Positions 37,910-46,889 of a DNA stretch of 64,000 nucleotides are shown one piece after another. This stretch comes from Cupriavidus taiwanensis (GTDB lineage Bacteria > Pseudomonadota > Gammaproteobacteria > Burkholderiales > Burkholderiaceae), in contig NZ_LT984803.1 in assembly GCF_900250115.1 (NCBI RefSeq), positions 3,127,583 through 3,191,582 of the forward strand, read 5' to 3'. Each line of letters opens with the position of its first letter. Within the stretch, counting starts at the first letter, position 1. The notes beneath the pieces were generated by a model, which searched no databases, was not told the origin of the DNA, and saw nothing but the letters and a program-made list of their open reading frames with translations. Made by a program: the position numbers and the translations under genes.

Positions 37910-40197
37910 TGACCCACGCCGTGATCGGACACAGCGTCAAGCGCACCGACCTGCTCGACAAGGTCACCGGCAACGCAAGATACGTTGCCGACATGCCCTT
38001 CCCCGGCCTGCTGTACGGCAAGATCAAGCGCAGCAACGTCGCTCACGCCCGCATCCGCCGCATCGACACGTCACGCGCGCTGGCACTGCCGGGCGTCAAG
38101 GCGGTGCTGACGCACGAGAACGTGCCGCGCGTGCTGCACGCCGGCTCGCCGCATCCGCGCTCGGCGTCGGTGACCTGCGACCAGTACATCCTGGACAACA
38201 AGGTGCGCTACTGGGGCGAAGGCGTGGCCGCGGTGGCAGCGGTCAGCGAGGAGATCGCCGAGCGCGCGCTCGATCTGGTCGAAGTGGAATACGACATCCT
38301 GCCCGCGGTCTTCACCACGGAGGACGCCGAACGCTCAGACGCGCCGCGCATCCACGATCGCGAGCCCGGCGGCAACCTGGTGCTGCCGCCTGTTCTCATC
38401 AAACGTGGCGATGTGGAGGCCGGCTTTGCCGAAGCCGACTTCATCCTCGAAGGCGTCTACGAAGGCGGCCGCCCCACTCCCGCCTACATGGAGCCCAACG
38501 TCCTCACGTGCAGCTGGGACGGCAACGGCAACCTGACGGTGTGGATCTCCACCCAGACCGCCTTCATGGTGCGCGGCATCATGGCCGAGGTGCTGGGTCT
38601 GCCCCTGCACAAGGTGCGCGTGCTGGTCGATCACATGGGCGGCGGCTTCGGTGCCAAGCAGGACCTGTTCCAGCATGAGTTCCTGTGCGCGCTGCTGGCG
38701 CGCGAGACGCGCCGGCCGGTGCGCATGGAATACACCCGCGAAGAAACCTTCCTCGGCGGCCGCACGCGGCATCCGGCGAAGATCTGGCTGAAGCAGGGCT
38801 TCCGCAACGACGGCACCATCACCGCGCGCCAGGCCAGGGTGGTGTTCAACTCCGGCGCGTACGGCTCGCATGGCCCCGGCGTGACCAATGTCGGCACCGC
38901 CGCCATGGTGTCGCTGTACCGCTGCGACAACGTGCTGCTCGAGGGCCGCTGTGTCTATACCAACAGCCCCATCGCCGGCGCGTTCCGCGGCTACGGCGTG
39001 GTGCAGACCTACTACGCGCTCGACGTGCAGATGGACGAGGCCGGCGCGCACCTGGGCATGGACCCCGCCGAATTCAAGCTCAGGAACGCCGTCCGCGAAG
39101 GCGACATCGCGCCCTCGAACCATGCGCTGATCGGGCACGGCCTGGAAGCCTGCATCGAGCACGGCATGGCACTGCTCGACTGGCCCGCGCTGCGCCGCCG
39201 CCCGCGCGACACCAGCGGCCCGGTCCGCACCGGCTGGGGCCTGGGCTGCGAGATGCACGGCAGCAGCGCCTATCCCGGCATCAAGGAACAGGGCAACGCC
39301 ATCATCAAGATGAACGAGGATGGCACCGTGGTGCTGCTGACCGGCGCCGCCGGGCTGGGTACCGGTGCGCATACCGCCCTCGCCCAGATCGTGGCCGAAG
39401 AACTGACGCTGCCGTTCGAAGCGGTATCGGTGGTGCATGGCGACACCGACGTTGTCCCCTGGGACATCGGCGCCTTTGCCAGCCACACCACCTACATGGT
39501 CGGCAAGGCCGCGCAGATGGCGGCAGGCGAGATCAAACGCCAGCTGTTCGAGCGCGCCGCCAGGCTGATGGAGTGCGAGGCCGAGGACCTGACGCTGGCC
39601 GCCGGCGTGATCGCCGTACGCGACCGCGACGGCCCCACGCTGACCGTGCGCGAGGCGGTGATGCCGCGCAAGGGCATTCCCGCCGCGCAGCTGGTCGGCA
39701 CCGCCACCTATCACCCGACCAAGTCGTATTCGTTCGCCGCGCATTTTGTCGAGGTCGCGGTCGATACCGAGACCGGCTTCATCACCGTGCTGCAGGTGGT
39801 ACCGGTGCATGACGTCGGCAAGGTGATCCACCCGGTGGCGGCCGCGGGCCAGATCGAAGGCGGCATCCAGCAAGGCATCGGACATACGCTGTATGAGGAT
39901 TACCAGATCGACATGCGCACCGGCCGCTCGCTCAATGCCAACTTCGTCGACTACAAGATGCCGCTGGCGATGGATATGCCGGAGATCCGCACCGTGATCC
40001 TCGAAGCCGCGCCGGATCCCGGGGGCCCGTTCGGCGCCAAGGGCGTGGGCGAGGACCCGATCGTCGCGATCGGCCCGGCGATCGCCAACGCGGTGTTCGA
40101 CGCCATCGGCGTGCGCTTCCGGCACTACCCGATCAAGCCGGAACAGGTGCTGCAAGCGCTGGCGGAGAAGGCGGCACGGGAGGGCCGGCAAGCATGA
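37909..40197 (+). CDS. Molybdenum hydroxylase, large molybdopterin-binding subunit
   Basis: A 762-residue large subunit of the xanthine oxidase family. Visible are the Moco-binding GGGFGAKQ at 244-251, GAFRGYG, and the catalytic glutamate motif GVGED (Glu715) near the C-terminus. These enzymes hydroxylate an electron-poor carbon of N-heterocycles or aldehydes with water as the oxygen source. Two ATGs are adjacent; the second (37909) is preferred because AGGAGG would be only 1 nt from the first. The end overlaps the UbiX gene by ATGA. No CoxL-specific CO dehydrogenase assignment is made. Confidence 0.9.
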
Positions 40198-40790
40198 TCC
40201 GCAAGCAACGCCTGGTCGTCGCCATCACCGGCGCCAGCGGCGCGGTGTACGGCGTGCGCGTCCTGCAGGCGCTGGCGGCGCTGGACGGCTGGGAGACCCA
40301 CCTGGTCTGCTCGCCGTCCGGGCTGCTGACCGCGCACCATGAACTGGGCCTGCAGCGCCCGCAGCTGGAGGCCATGGCCGACGTGGTGCACAACGTGCGC
40401 GATATCGGCGCCACCATCGCCAGCGGCTCGTTCCGCTGCGACGGCATGGTGGTGGCGCCCTGCTCCATGCGCACGCTGGCCGCCATCGCCACCGGGCTGG
40501 CCGACAACCTCGTCACCCGCGCCGCCGACGTCATGCTCAAGGAGCGCCGCCGGCTGGTGCTGCTGGCGCGCGAGACCCCTTTCCACCTGGTGCACCTGCG
40601 CAACATGACCACGGTGACGGAAATGGGCGCCATCGTGCTGCCGCCGGTGCCGGCCTTCTACGCGCATCCGCAATCGGTCGACGACGTCGTCGACCACACC
40701 GTGGGGCGCGTGCTGGATCTGTTCGACGTACCGCACGACGGACTGGTGACACGCTGGCAAGGCCTGCGCCCCAATGTCGCCACCGCTTGA
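40194..40790 (+). CDS. UbiX-like flavin prenyltransferase (cluster copy)
   Basis: A 198-residue UbiX homolog, close to the copy at 2729 (shared VVHNVRDIGATIASGSF and VAPCSMRTLAAIA stretches). It makes prenyl-FMN for UbiD-type decarboxylases. Its ATG overlaps the large hydroxylase subunit stop (ATGA, 40194-40197), so it is co-translated with the hydroxylase. The obvious client is the UbiD-type enzyme at 32301. Confidence 0.9.
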   Translation: MIRKQRLVVAITGASGAVYGVRVLQALAALDGWETHLVCSPSGLLTAHHELGLQRPQLEAMADVVHNVRDIGATIASGSFRCDGMVVAPCSMRTLAAIATGLADNLVTRAADVMLKERRRLVLLARETPFHLVHLRNMTTVTEMGAIVLPPVPAFYAHPQSVDDVVDHTVGRVLDLFDVPHDGLVTRWQGLRPNVATA

Positions 40791-40845
40791 AAAGACCTAC
40801 CGCCTCGCGCTCGCGGGGAACGCAGCACCCTAATCAGGAGACAAC

Positions 40846-41940
40846 ATGAACGCACTTGCCGTCGCACCACAGCCGCCCGTCCCGGTCACCATCCTTACCG
40901 GCTTTCTCGGCTCGGGCAAGACGACGCTGCTGAACCACATCCTGACGCAGAAGCACGGCCACCGCATCGCCGTGATCGAGAACGAGTTCGGCGAGGTCGA
41001 CGTCGACTCCGACCTGGTGATGACCTCGGACGAAGAGATCTACCAGATGACCAACGGCTGCATCTGCTGCGTGGTCGATGTGCGCACGGACCTTGTGCGC
41101 ATCCTGCAGAAGCTGCTGGAGCGACCGGAGCGTTTCGACCACATCCTGGTCGAGACCAGCGGCCTGGCGGATCCCACACCAGTCGCGGCCACGTTCTTCA
41201 TGGACCACGAAGTCGCCAGGCAGGTCACGCTCGACGGCATCCTGACGCTGGTCGACGCGGTGCATATCGAAAGCCATCTGGACGATCCGCAGCTGACCGG
41301 CTTCGACAACCAGGCGGTCGACCAGATCGTCGCCGCCGATCGTGTGATCCTGAACAAGACCGACCTGGTCGACGCCGCGCAGCTGGACCGGCTCGAGGCC
41401 CGCATCCACCGCCTGAACGAGGGTGCCCAGATCCTGCGCTCCAACTTCGCACAAGTGGACCTGGGCAAGATCCTGGGCATCGGCGGGTTTACGCCTGGCT
41501 CGATCCAGGCCGATGCATACGATGCCCCCCACGGTCACGCCCAGGCGCACGACCATGAGGATCACGACCACGTCTGCGACGAGCATTGCGACCACGCACA
41601 CGATGACGATACGCACGGCCACCGCCACGATCCGTCGGTCACCTCCGTGTCGCTGGTATTCGACCAGCCGTTCGACCGCCAGCGCCTGGAGCACGGCCTG
41701 AAAGCGCTGCTGGCCGCGCAGGGCGACGACGTATTTCGCATGAAGGGCATCGTCGCGGTGGAGGGCGATGATCGCCGCTACGTGCTGCAGGCGGTGCACC
41801 GGCTGATGGATTTCCACCCCGCCGAGGCGTGGGGCGCGGAACCGGCGCAAAGCAAGTTCGTGTTCATCGGCCGCCATCTCGACAAGCCGCGGCTGCAGAC
41901 GCTGCTGAAGGTCTGCCTGCCGGTGGCGCAGGCCGCCTGA
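40846..41940 (+). CDS. CobW/COG0523 GTPase metallochaperone with His-rich loop
   Basis: A 364-residue G3E-family GTPase. The P-loop is GFLGSGKTT at 19-27, the family metal-binding motif is CICC at 72-75, the NKTD guanine-specificity motif follows, and an Asp/His-rich linker lies at about 225-260. A CobW C-terminal domain ends the protein. COG0523 proteins deliver zinc, cobalt or other metals to client enzymes. Placed between hydroxylase/UbiX genes and regulator, it may load the metal-dependent amidohydrolases or the deaminase of this cluster. Confidence 0.9.
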   Translation: MNALAVAPQPPVPVTILTGFLGSGKTTLLNHILTQKHGHRIAVIENEFGEVDVDSDLVMTSDEEIYQMTNGCICCVVDVRTDLVRILQKLLERPERFDHILVETSGLADPTPVAATFFMDHEVARQVTLDGILTLVDAVHIESHLDDPQLTGFDNQAVDQIVAADRVILNKTDLVDAAQLDRLEARIHRLNEGAQILRSNFAQVDLGKILGIGGFTPGSIQADAYDAPHGHAQAHDHEDHDHVCDEHCDHAHDDDTHGHRHDPSVTSVSLVFDQPFDRQRLEHGLKALLAAQGDDVFRMKGIVAVEGDDRRYVLQAVHRLMDFHPAEAWGAEPAQSKFVFIGRHLDKPRLQTLLKVCLPVAQAA

Positions 41941-41952
41941 TCGCGGCTGGCG

Positions 41953-41985
41953 GCAGCGGGACTGGCTTGCCGTCAGTCCCGCTGC
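41953..41985. terminator. Bidirectional terminator-like hairpin between cobW-type and araC-type genes
   Basis: An 11-bp perfect stem, GCAGCGGGACT (41953-41963) with AGTCCCGCTGC (41975-41985), lies between convergent genes and overlaps the last codons of the AraC gene. There is no T-run. Confidence 0.5.
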
Positions 41986-42980
41986 GACGCCGCCGTGCGC
42001 AAGGTCTGCGACGGCAGCTCGCCGAACTCGCGCCGGTACTCGCGCGAGAACAGGCTCAGGTGGGTAAAGCCATGGCGCAGCGCGATCGCGCCGACCATGC
42101 CCTGCTGCTGCCGCGCGCGCTGCAGGTCGGCGCGTGCGCCATGCAGGCGCAGCAGCCGCAGGTACTCCATCGGCGTGGTGTTCTTGCTCTTGCGAAAACC
42201 CAGCTGCAGCGTGCGCGCCGAGACCCCGCAATGCGCGGCGATCTGCTCCAGCGTCAGCGGCTGGTCGAGGTGGGCGCGCAGGTAGGCAATGGCGTGGCGC
42301 ACGTAGTCCGGCAACACCGCCTCGAACCGGCGCGGCAGCATATTGCCGTCCGCGGCAAAGCGGTCGAGCAGCAGCGTCGACAGCACGATGCGCTCGATGC
42401 TGGCATCGACCGCCGGCACGCCGCTGCCTTCGCGCCGCACCCGCGTTTCCGCGCGAAGGTAGCCGACCAGCGCCTGCCAGCGCTCGGCACGGCCATCGTC
42501 CGCCACCGGCTGCATGTCGAATTCGATCGGCGCCGGCGCGTCGAAGCTGAACTGCTGCCGAAACGCTTCTTCGATCAGCTGGCGCCGGATCACCACGCTG
42601 AAGCGCTCGCAGCCCGGATCGAGCGACAGCGTGGTCGGCACCGTGGGCGAGAACACGAAGGTCGCGCCCGGCGGCATCAGCATCGCGCCACGCGGCGTCT
42701 CCACGCGGCACGTACCGGCCAGCACGGTCTGGATCACAAACTCGTCCTTGTTCGGCTGCGGCTCGATCTGCACCGCCTGGTTGTAGGCGATGGTCACCAG
42801 CGTGAGCCGGCCGATGGTGCTGGTATCGATGCGCGCATCGAGCGCCGCATCGCCCTCCGCCGCGCGCAGCCGCGTCGGGCCGAATACGCGGCCGGACAGC
42901 GACTGGATGCGGTCGAGGTCCCCGCCACGACTGAACGGCGAGCGGGAGGCTGCGGCAGACCGTCCGACGGGGGGTGACAT
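41973..42980 (-). CDS. AraC-family transcriptional regulator
   Basis: A 335-residue regulator with an N-terminal AraC-binding-like ligand domain (ERFSVVIRRQLIEEAF region) and a C-terminal double HTH (LEQIAAHCGVSARTLQLGFRK; GFTHLSLFSREYRREFGELP). The open frame extends to 43130 but the upstream part is non-coding-like and contains a hairpin repeat; the ATG at 42980 is preferred although no clear ribosome-binding site is seen. It is divergent from the second permease/deaminase pair, its probable target. Confidence 0.85.
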   Translation of the reverse strand: MSPPVGRSAAASRSPFSRGGDLDRIQSLSGRVFGPTRLRAAEGDAALDARIDTSTIGRLTLVTIAYNQAVQIEPQPNKDEFVIQTVLAGTCRVETPRGAMLMPPGATFVFSPTVPTTLSLDPGCERFSVVIRRQLIEEAFRQQFSFDAPAPIEFDMQPVADDGRAERWQALVGYLRAETRVRREGSGVPAVDASIERIVLSTLLLDRFAADGNMLPRRFEAVLPDYVRHAIAYLRAHLDQPLTLEQIAAHCGVSARTLQLGFRKSKNTTPMEYLRLLRLHGARADLQRARQQQGMVGAIALRHGFTHLSLFSREYRREFGELPSQTLRTAASQRD

Positions 42981-43402
42981 GTGTGATGGGAACGGAAAGT
43001 TGGGGGAAGACAGACGCTTGCCTGCCGAGACGCATGACCTATGCCAGCAGCCGCGGTGCACGCTCCCCTCTCCCTCAAGCGGGAGAGGGGAGCAAACACG
43101 CGGTGCGCGACGCGCCTGCGCCACGAACAATACGCATCCATCCTATGGCTCCCACCCTGCTCACGCAACCCAAGGGAAATCCCTGACCCCTCAAGCACGC
43201 ATATTGCAGGTCCCGTTGCGGCCCGATGTCAGGGCCTTCGCAATAACGCTATGACAGCATGCCGCGCATCACTACTGTGCAAGGCATGCGCGCGCCATGC
43301 GCGGCGCATGGCACCGTGACGGACCGAGCCCGGCAACCACAGACCGGGCCAGCCGCCGCCGGCATGGCGCACTTTTCCCAGTACGCGGCAGGAGACCACA
43401 TC
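42981..43402. other. Divergent promoter region of the AraC gene and the permease-deaminase pair
   Basis: A 422-bp region without a gene. It holds a 13-bp perfect hairpin (listed separately) and a GC-rich palindromic area around 43260-43310. The LysR-type operator block found at 33776 and 36377 is not present here, which fits a separate regulator for this pair. Confidence 0.5.
43062..43093. repeat. REP-like 13-bp perfect hairpin
   Basis: GCTCCCCTCTCCC (43062-43074) and GGGAGAGGGGAGC (43081-43093) form a perfect stem with a 6-nt loop. Sequences of this type recur between genes in many Burkholderiales genomes; only one copy is visible in this window. Confidence 0.6.
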
Positions 43403-44752
43403 ATGCAACCAGCGGTTCACCCCGTCGACCAGATCCTCCCGGCACGCGCCATGGCGTCGCTCGGCTTCCAGCACATGCTGGTCAGTTACCTCGGCGCCAT
43501 CGCGGTGCCGATGATCGTGGCCGGCGCGCTCAAGATGACGCCGGCCCAGACCACCATGCTGATCAGCACCGCGCTGTTTACTTCCGGCATCGCCACGCTG
43601 CTGCAGACCGTGGGCTTCTGGAAGTTCGGCGTGCGCCTGCCGCTGATGCAGGGCGTGGCGTTCAGCTCCGTGGGCCCGGTCATTGCCATCGGCACAGACC
43701 CCACGCTGGGTTTTAACGGCGTCTGCGGCGCCATCATCGCCGCGGGCGTGATCGCGATGTTGCTGGCGCCCGTGATCGGCAAGCTCAAGCGCTTCTTCCC
43801 GCCGGTGGTGAGCGGCTGCACCATCACCGCGGTGGGCCTGTCGCTGTTCCCGGTTTCGTTTCACTGGTTTGGAGGCGGAAGGGGCGCGCCGGATTTCGGT
43901 GCGCCCATTTTTTTCCTGGTTGCCTTCGGCGTGGTGGCAATGATCCTGCTGATCAACCGGCACGGCGGCGAGCTGGTGCGCAACCTGTCGGTGGTGATCG
44001 GCCTGCTGGTCGGGGGCGCGGTGGCGTGGATGCTGGGCATGGGCAGCTTCGATGAAGTCACGCGCGCGCCGTGGTTCACCCTGGTGACGCCGTTCGCGTT
44101 CGGCATGCCGACCTTCAACATCGGCGCCATCACCACCATGGTGATCGTGATGGTGGTGCAGATGGTGGAATCGATGGGCCTGTTCATCGCCGTCGGCGAC
44201 ATCGTGAAGCGGCCGCTGACCGAGCGCGACGCCACCCGCGGCCTGCGCGCCAACGGCCTGGCCAGCGCCATCGGCGGCATGTTCGCGGCGTTCCCGTACA
44301 TCGCCTTCATGGAGAACGTGGGGCTGGTGATCGTCACCGGCGTGCGCAGCCGCTGGGTGGTCGCCACCTGCGGGGTGATGCTGTGCGCGGTGGCGCTGGT
44401 GCCCAAGATCGGCGCGTTGTTCGCGTCGATCCCGGCCGCGGCGCTGGGCGGCGCCACCATGGTGATGTTCGGCGTGGTCGTCGCCGCCGGCATCAAGACG
44501 CTGGGCGAAGTGGACTACGAGCGCAACCCCAACAACCTCTCCATCGTCTCCATCACGCTGGGCTGCGCGATGATGCCGGTGATGCTGCCCGGCATGCTCG
44601 AGAAGCTGCCCGGCTTCCTGCAGCCCTTCGTCCACAGCAGCGTGATCATCGCCTGCGTGGTTTCCGTGGTCCTTAACCTGATTCTCAACGGCCTGCCAGC
44701 CCGTGAAGCCGACGAGCTGCCCGCCAGTGCCGACAACGTCCAAGGGGTCTGA
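43403..44752 (+). CDS. NCS2 (NAT) family nucleobase-type permease, second copy
   Basis: A 449-residue permease with about 14 membrane segments. The QH motif is FQHMLVSYLG and the NAT signature is ENVGLVIVTG, with Glu in place of the Gln of the first copy. Glu is allowed in the family but may change substrate preference. The ATG has GGAGA 8 nt upstream. The stop is 4 nt before the deaminase gene, so the two are one unit: import followed by deamination is the natural reading. Confidence 0.92.
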   Translation: MQPAVHPVDQILPARAMASLGFQHMLVSYLGAIAVPMIVAGALKMTPAQTTMLISTALFTSGIATLLQTVGFWKFGVRLPLMQGVAFSSVGPVIAIGTDPTLGFNGVCGAIIAAGVIAMLLAPVIGKLKRFFPPVVSGCTITAVGLSLFPVSFHWFGGGRGAPDFGAPIFFLVAFGVVAMILLINRHGGELVRNLSVVIGLLVGGAVAWMLGMGSFDEVTRAPWFTLVTPFAFGMPTFNIGAITTMVIVMVVQMVESMGLFIAVGDIVKRPLTERDATRGLRANGLASAIGGMFAAFPYIAFMENVGLVIVTGVRSRWVVATCGVMLCAVALVPKIGALFASIPAAALGGATMVMFGVVVAAGIKTLGEVDYERNPNNLSIVSITLGCAMMPVMLPGMLEKLPGFLQPFVHSSVIIACVVSVVLNLILNGLPAREADELPASADNVQGV

Positions 44753-44756
44753 AAAC

Positions 44757-46160
44757 ATGGTGCACAACACCAACGCCACCGCCGCGCCCGCCGGCGACCT
44801 GCTGATCCGCAACGCCGCCGCCGTGATGACCGGCCGCGCCGGCGCCGCCGCGCGTGCGGGCGCCGTGGACATCCGCATCCGTGACGGCCGCATCGCCGAG
44901 ATCGGCGCCGGCCTGCCATACCACGACGGCGAAGCCGTGCTCGACGCCAGCGGCTGCGTAGTCTATCCCGGCTGGGTCAATACCCATCACCACCTGTTCC
45001 AGAACCTGCTGAAGGCCGTGCCCAGCGGCATGAACGTCGGGCTCGAGCAATGGCTCGCGGCCGTCGCCTATCCACGCCTGTCGCGCTTCAGCCCGGAGAT
45101 CTTCCGCACCGCGGTGCGGCTGGGCATGGCGGAGCTGCTGCTGTCCGGCACCACCACCTGCGCCGATCACCACTACCTGTATCACCACGGCCACGGCGCG
45201 GAAACCGGCGACGTGCTGTTCGAGGTTGCCGAAGAGCTCGGCATGCGCCTGGTGCTGTGCCGCGGCGGCGCGATCCAGTCGGCATCGGATCATCCCGGCA
45301 TGCGCGCCACCGCGCTGGTGCCCGAAACCCTGGACGAAATGCTGGCCGATATCGAACGGCTGAAAGCGCGCTACCACGATCCCGCCCCCGATGGCCTGCG
45401 GCGCGTGGTGGTGGCCCCGACGACACCGACCTTTTCGCTGCCGCCGGCGCTGCTGCGCGAACTCGCCGCCTTTGGCCGCGGCATGGACCTGCGCCTGCAT
45501 TCGCATCTGTCCGAGACCGGCAACTACGTCACGTTCTGCCGGGAGAAATACCAGTGCACACCGGTGCAGTTCGCCGCCGACCACGACTGGCTGGGCCCGG
45601 ATGTCTGGTTCGCCCACCTCGTTACGGTGAATCCCGAAGAAATCCGCATGCTGGCCGTGACCAACACCGGCATGGCGCATTGCCCGGTCAGCAACGCGCG
45701 TCTCGGCAGCGGCATCGCGCCGGTGCGAGCCATGGCGGATGCGGGGGTGCCGATTTCACTCGGCGTCGACGGCGTCGCCTCCAATGAATCGGGCAGCATG
45801 GTGCATGAGGCCAACTTCGCCTGGCTGGTGCACCGCGCGCTCGGCGGTGCCGCCCAGACGCGCGTCGAGGAAGTGATTCATTGGGGCACTGCCGGTGGTG
45901 CGCAGGTACTTGGGCTGCCTGGTATCGGCACGCTTGCGCCCGGGCAGTCGGCGGATCTGGCGATCTATGACATCAGTGGGCTGCGCTTCCATGGGTTCCA
46001 TGACATCGGCACGGCGCCGGTCGCGGCTGGAGAGCCGACTCCGGTCAGGGATGTGCTGGTGCGGGGGCGGCAGGTGGTGCGCGATGGGGCGGTGGTGGGG
46101 TTGGATCTGGAGAAGCTGAGGCGGGAGGCGCGGGAGGCGTTGGTGGGGTTGGTGGATTGA
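44757..46160 (+). CDS. Amidohydrolase of the ATZ/TRZ-8-oxoguanine deaminase type
   Basis: A 467-residue metal-dependent deaminase. The metal motif NTHHHLFQN is at about 75-83 (HxH at 77/79), and HSHLSETGNY near 246 and the GVDG aspartate near 339 complete the site. The VNTHHHLFQNLLKAVP context is that of 8-oxoguanine/isocytosine-type deaminases. Other members deaminate pterins or s-triazines. It follows the second permease by 4 nt. The 3' end becomes unusually G-rich. Substrate class (amino-substituted N-heterocycle) is well supported; the exact compound is not. Confidence 0.85.
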   Translation: MVHNTNATAAPAGDLLIRNAAAVMTGRAGAAARAGAVDIRIRDGRIAEIGAGLPYHDGEAVLDASGCVVYPGWVNTHHHLFQNLLKAVPSGMNVGLEQWLAAVAYPRLSRFSPEIFRTAVRLGMAELLLSGTTTCADHHYLYHHGHGAETGDVLFEVAEELGMRLVLCRGGAIQSASDHPGMRATALVPETLDEMLADIERLKARYHDPAPDGLRRVVVAPTTPTFSLPPALLRELAAFGRGMDLRLHSHLSETGNYVTFCREKYQCTPVQFAADHDWLGPDVWFAHLVTVNPEEIRMLAVTNTGMAHCPVSNARLGSGIAPVRAMADAGVPISLGVDGVASNESGSMVHEANFAWLVHRALGGAAQTRVEEVIHWGTAGGAQVLGLPGIGTLAPGQSADLAIYDISGLRFHGFHDIGTAPVAAGEPTPVRDVLVRGRQVVRDGAVVGLDLEKLRREAREALVGLVD

Positions 46161-46304
46161 GGGGGGCTTGGGGGTCGGCTCGGGCTATCGGCCGGGTGAA
46201 TTGCGTGGAATGGCTATGCGTCACAGCCCCCTTCAGCAAGAAGCCGCAAGTCTCCAAAACATTGAGATCCATCCGGTTGAAGTCGGCATTCATGGCTGCA
46301 GGCA

Positions 46305-46889
46305 TCAATCGATGTTAGGCAGCGACTCCCATAGGGCGATAATTTCTTCCTTCGTTGCCACTTTCGCTTTGCTAGCATGATCTTCAAGAACAAAATTGCC
46401 ATAAAGAACCCCGCCATGTCGAAGATAGCGGACGGCAACGTGACATGTCCCGGTGGGACGATAAACCGAGCCACCCTTTAGATCACAATCGACCTCCGCT
46501 GCATATATCGTTGCCCCCGACTTTAGCTCAAGCCGCGCCGCCGGATACGAGGAGATGCCGCTTGCTATGCTGACTTCCCGGCGTTGAGAAAATTCCCAAT
46601 TTGAGGTGACTTGCGGGACGGAAAAAACACCAAAATCTCGCAAAAACTTCTCACTCTGCGTAGAGCAAAGGTATCCGAATTTCCTCTTGGACCTCGTTAG
46701 AGTGAAATCAAGGCAAGTGGTGCCTGGATATTGGCGCGTTAGCTTTTTTGCTTGGCGGAAAGCAAATGCCGCCGGCGGCTTTATATTGGAAATCAGCTCG
46801 GGCGATAGCGGCTGTCCAGCGCTTGATGCGGTAACCGAAAAAAAAGCAAGCAAGGCAAGTAGGCTGGCCGTTGCGCGAGACGTCATCAT
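46305..46889 (-). CDS. Exported protein, candidate periplasmic immunity protein
   Basis: A 194-residue protein with a clear signal peptide (to about residue 25) and four Cys in the mature part. The family is not recognised. Base composition is clearly less GC-rich than that of the host genes. The ATG overlaps the stop of the GH19 gene (ATGA, 46886-46889), which couples it to the peptidoglycan hydrolase. Immunity proteins to cell-wall-targeting type VI effectors are exported and encoded directly downstream, so this role is inferred from position and signal peptide. Confidence 0.7.
   Translation of the reverse strand: MMTSRATASLLALLAFFSVTASSAGQPLSPELISNIKPPAAFAFRQAKKLTRQYPGTTCLDFTLTRSKRKFGYLCSTQSEKFLRDFGVFSVPQVTSNWEFSQRREVSIASGISSYPAARLELKSGATIYAAEVDCDLKGGSVYRPTGTCHVAVRYLRHGGVLYGNFVLEDHASKAKVATKEEIIALWESLPNID

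Noticed and set aside
43062..43093. Rho-independent terminator
   Set aside because: The perfect hairpin has no T-run on either strand and lies in a divergent promoter region; it is better called a REP-like repeat.
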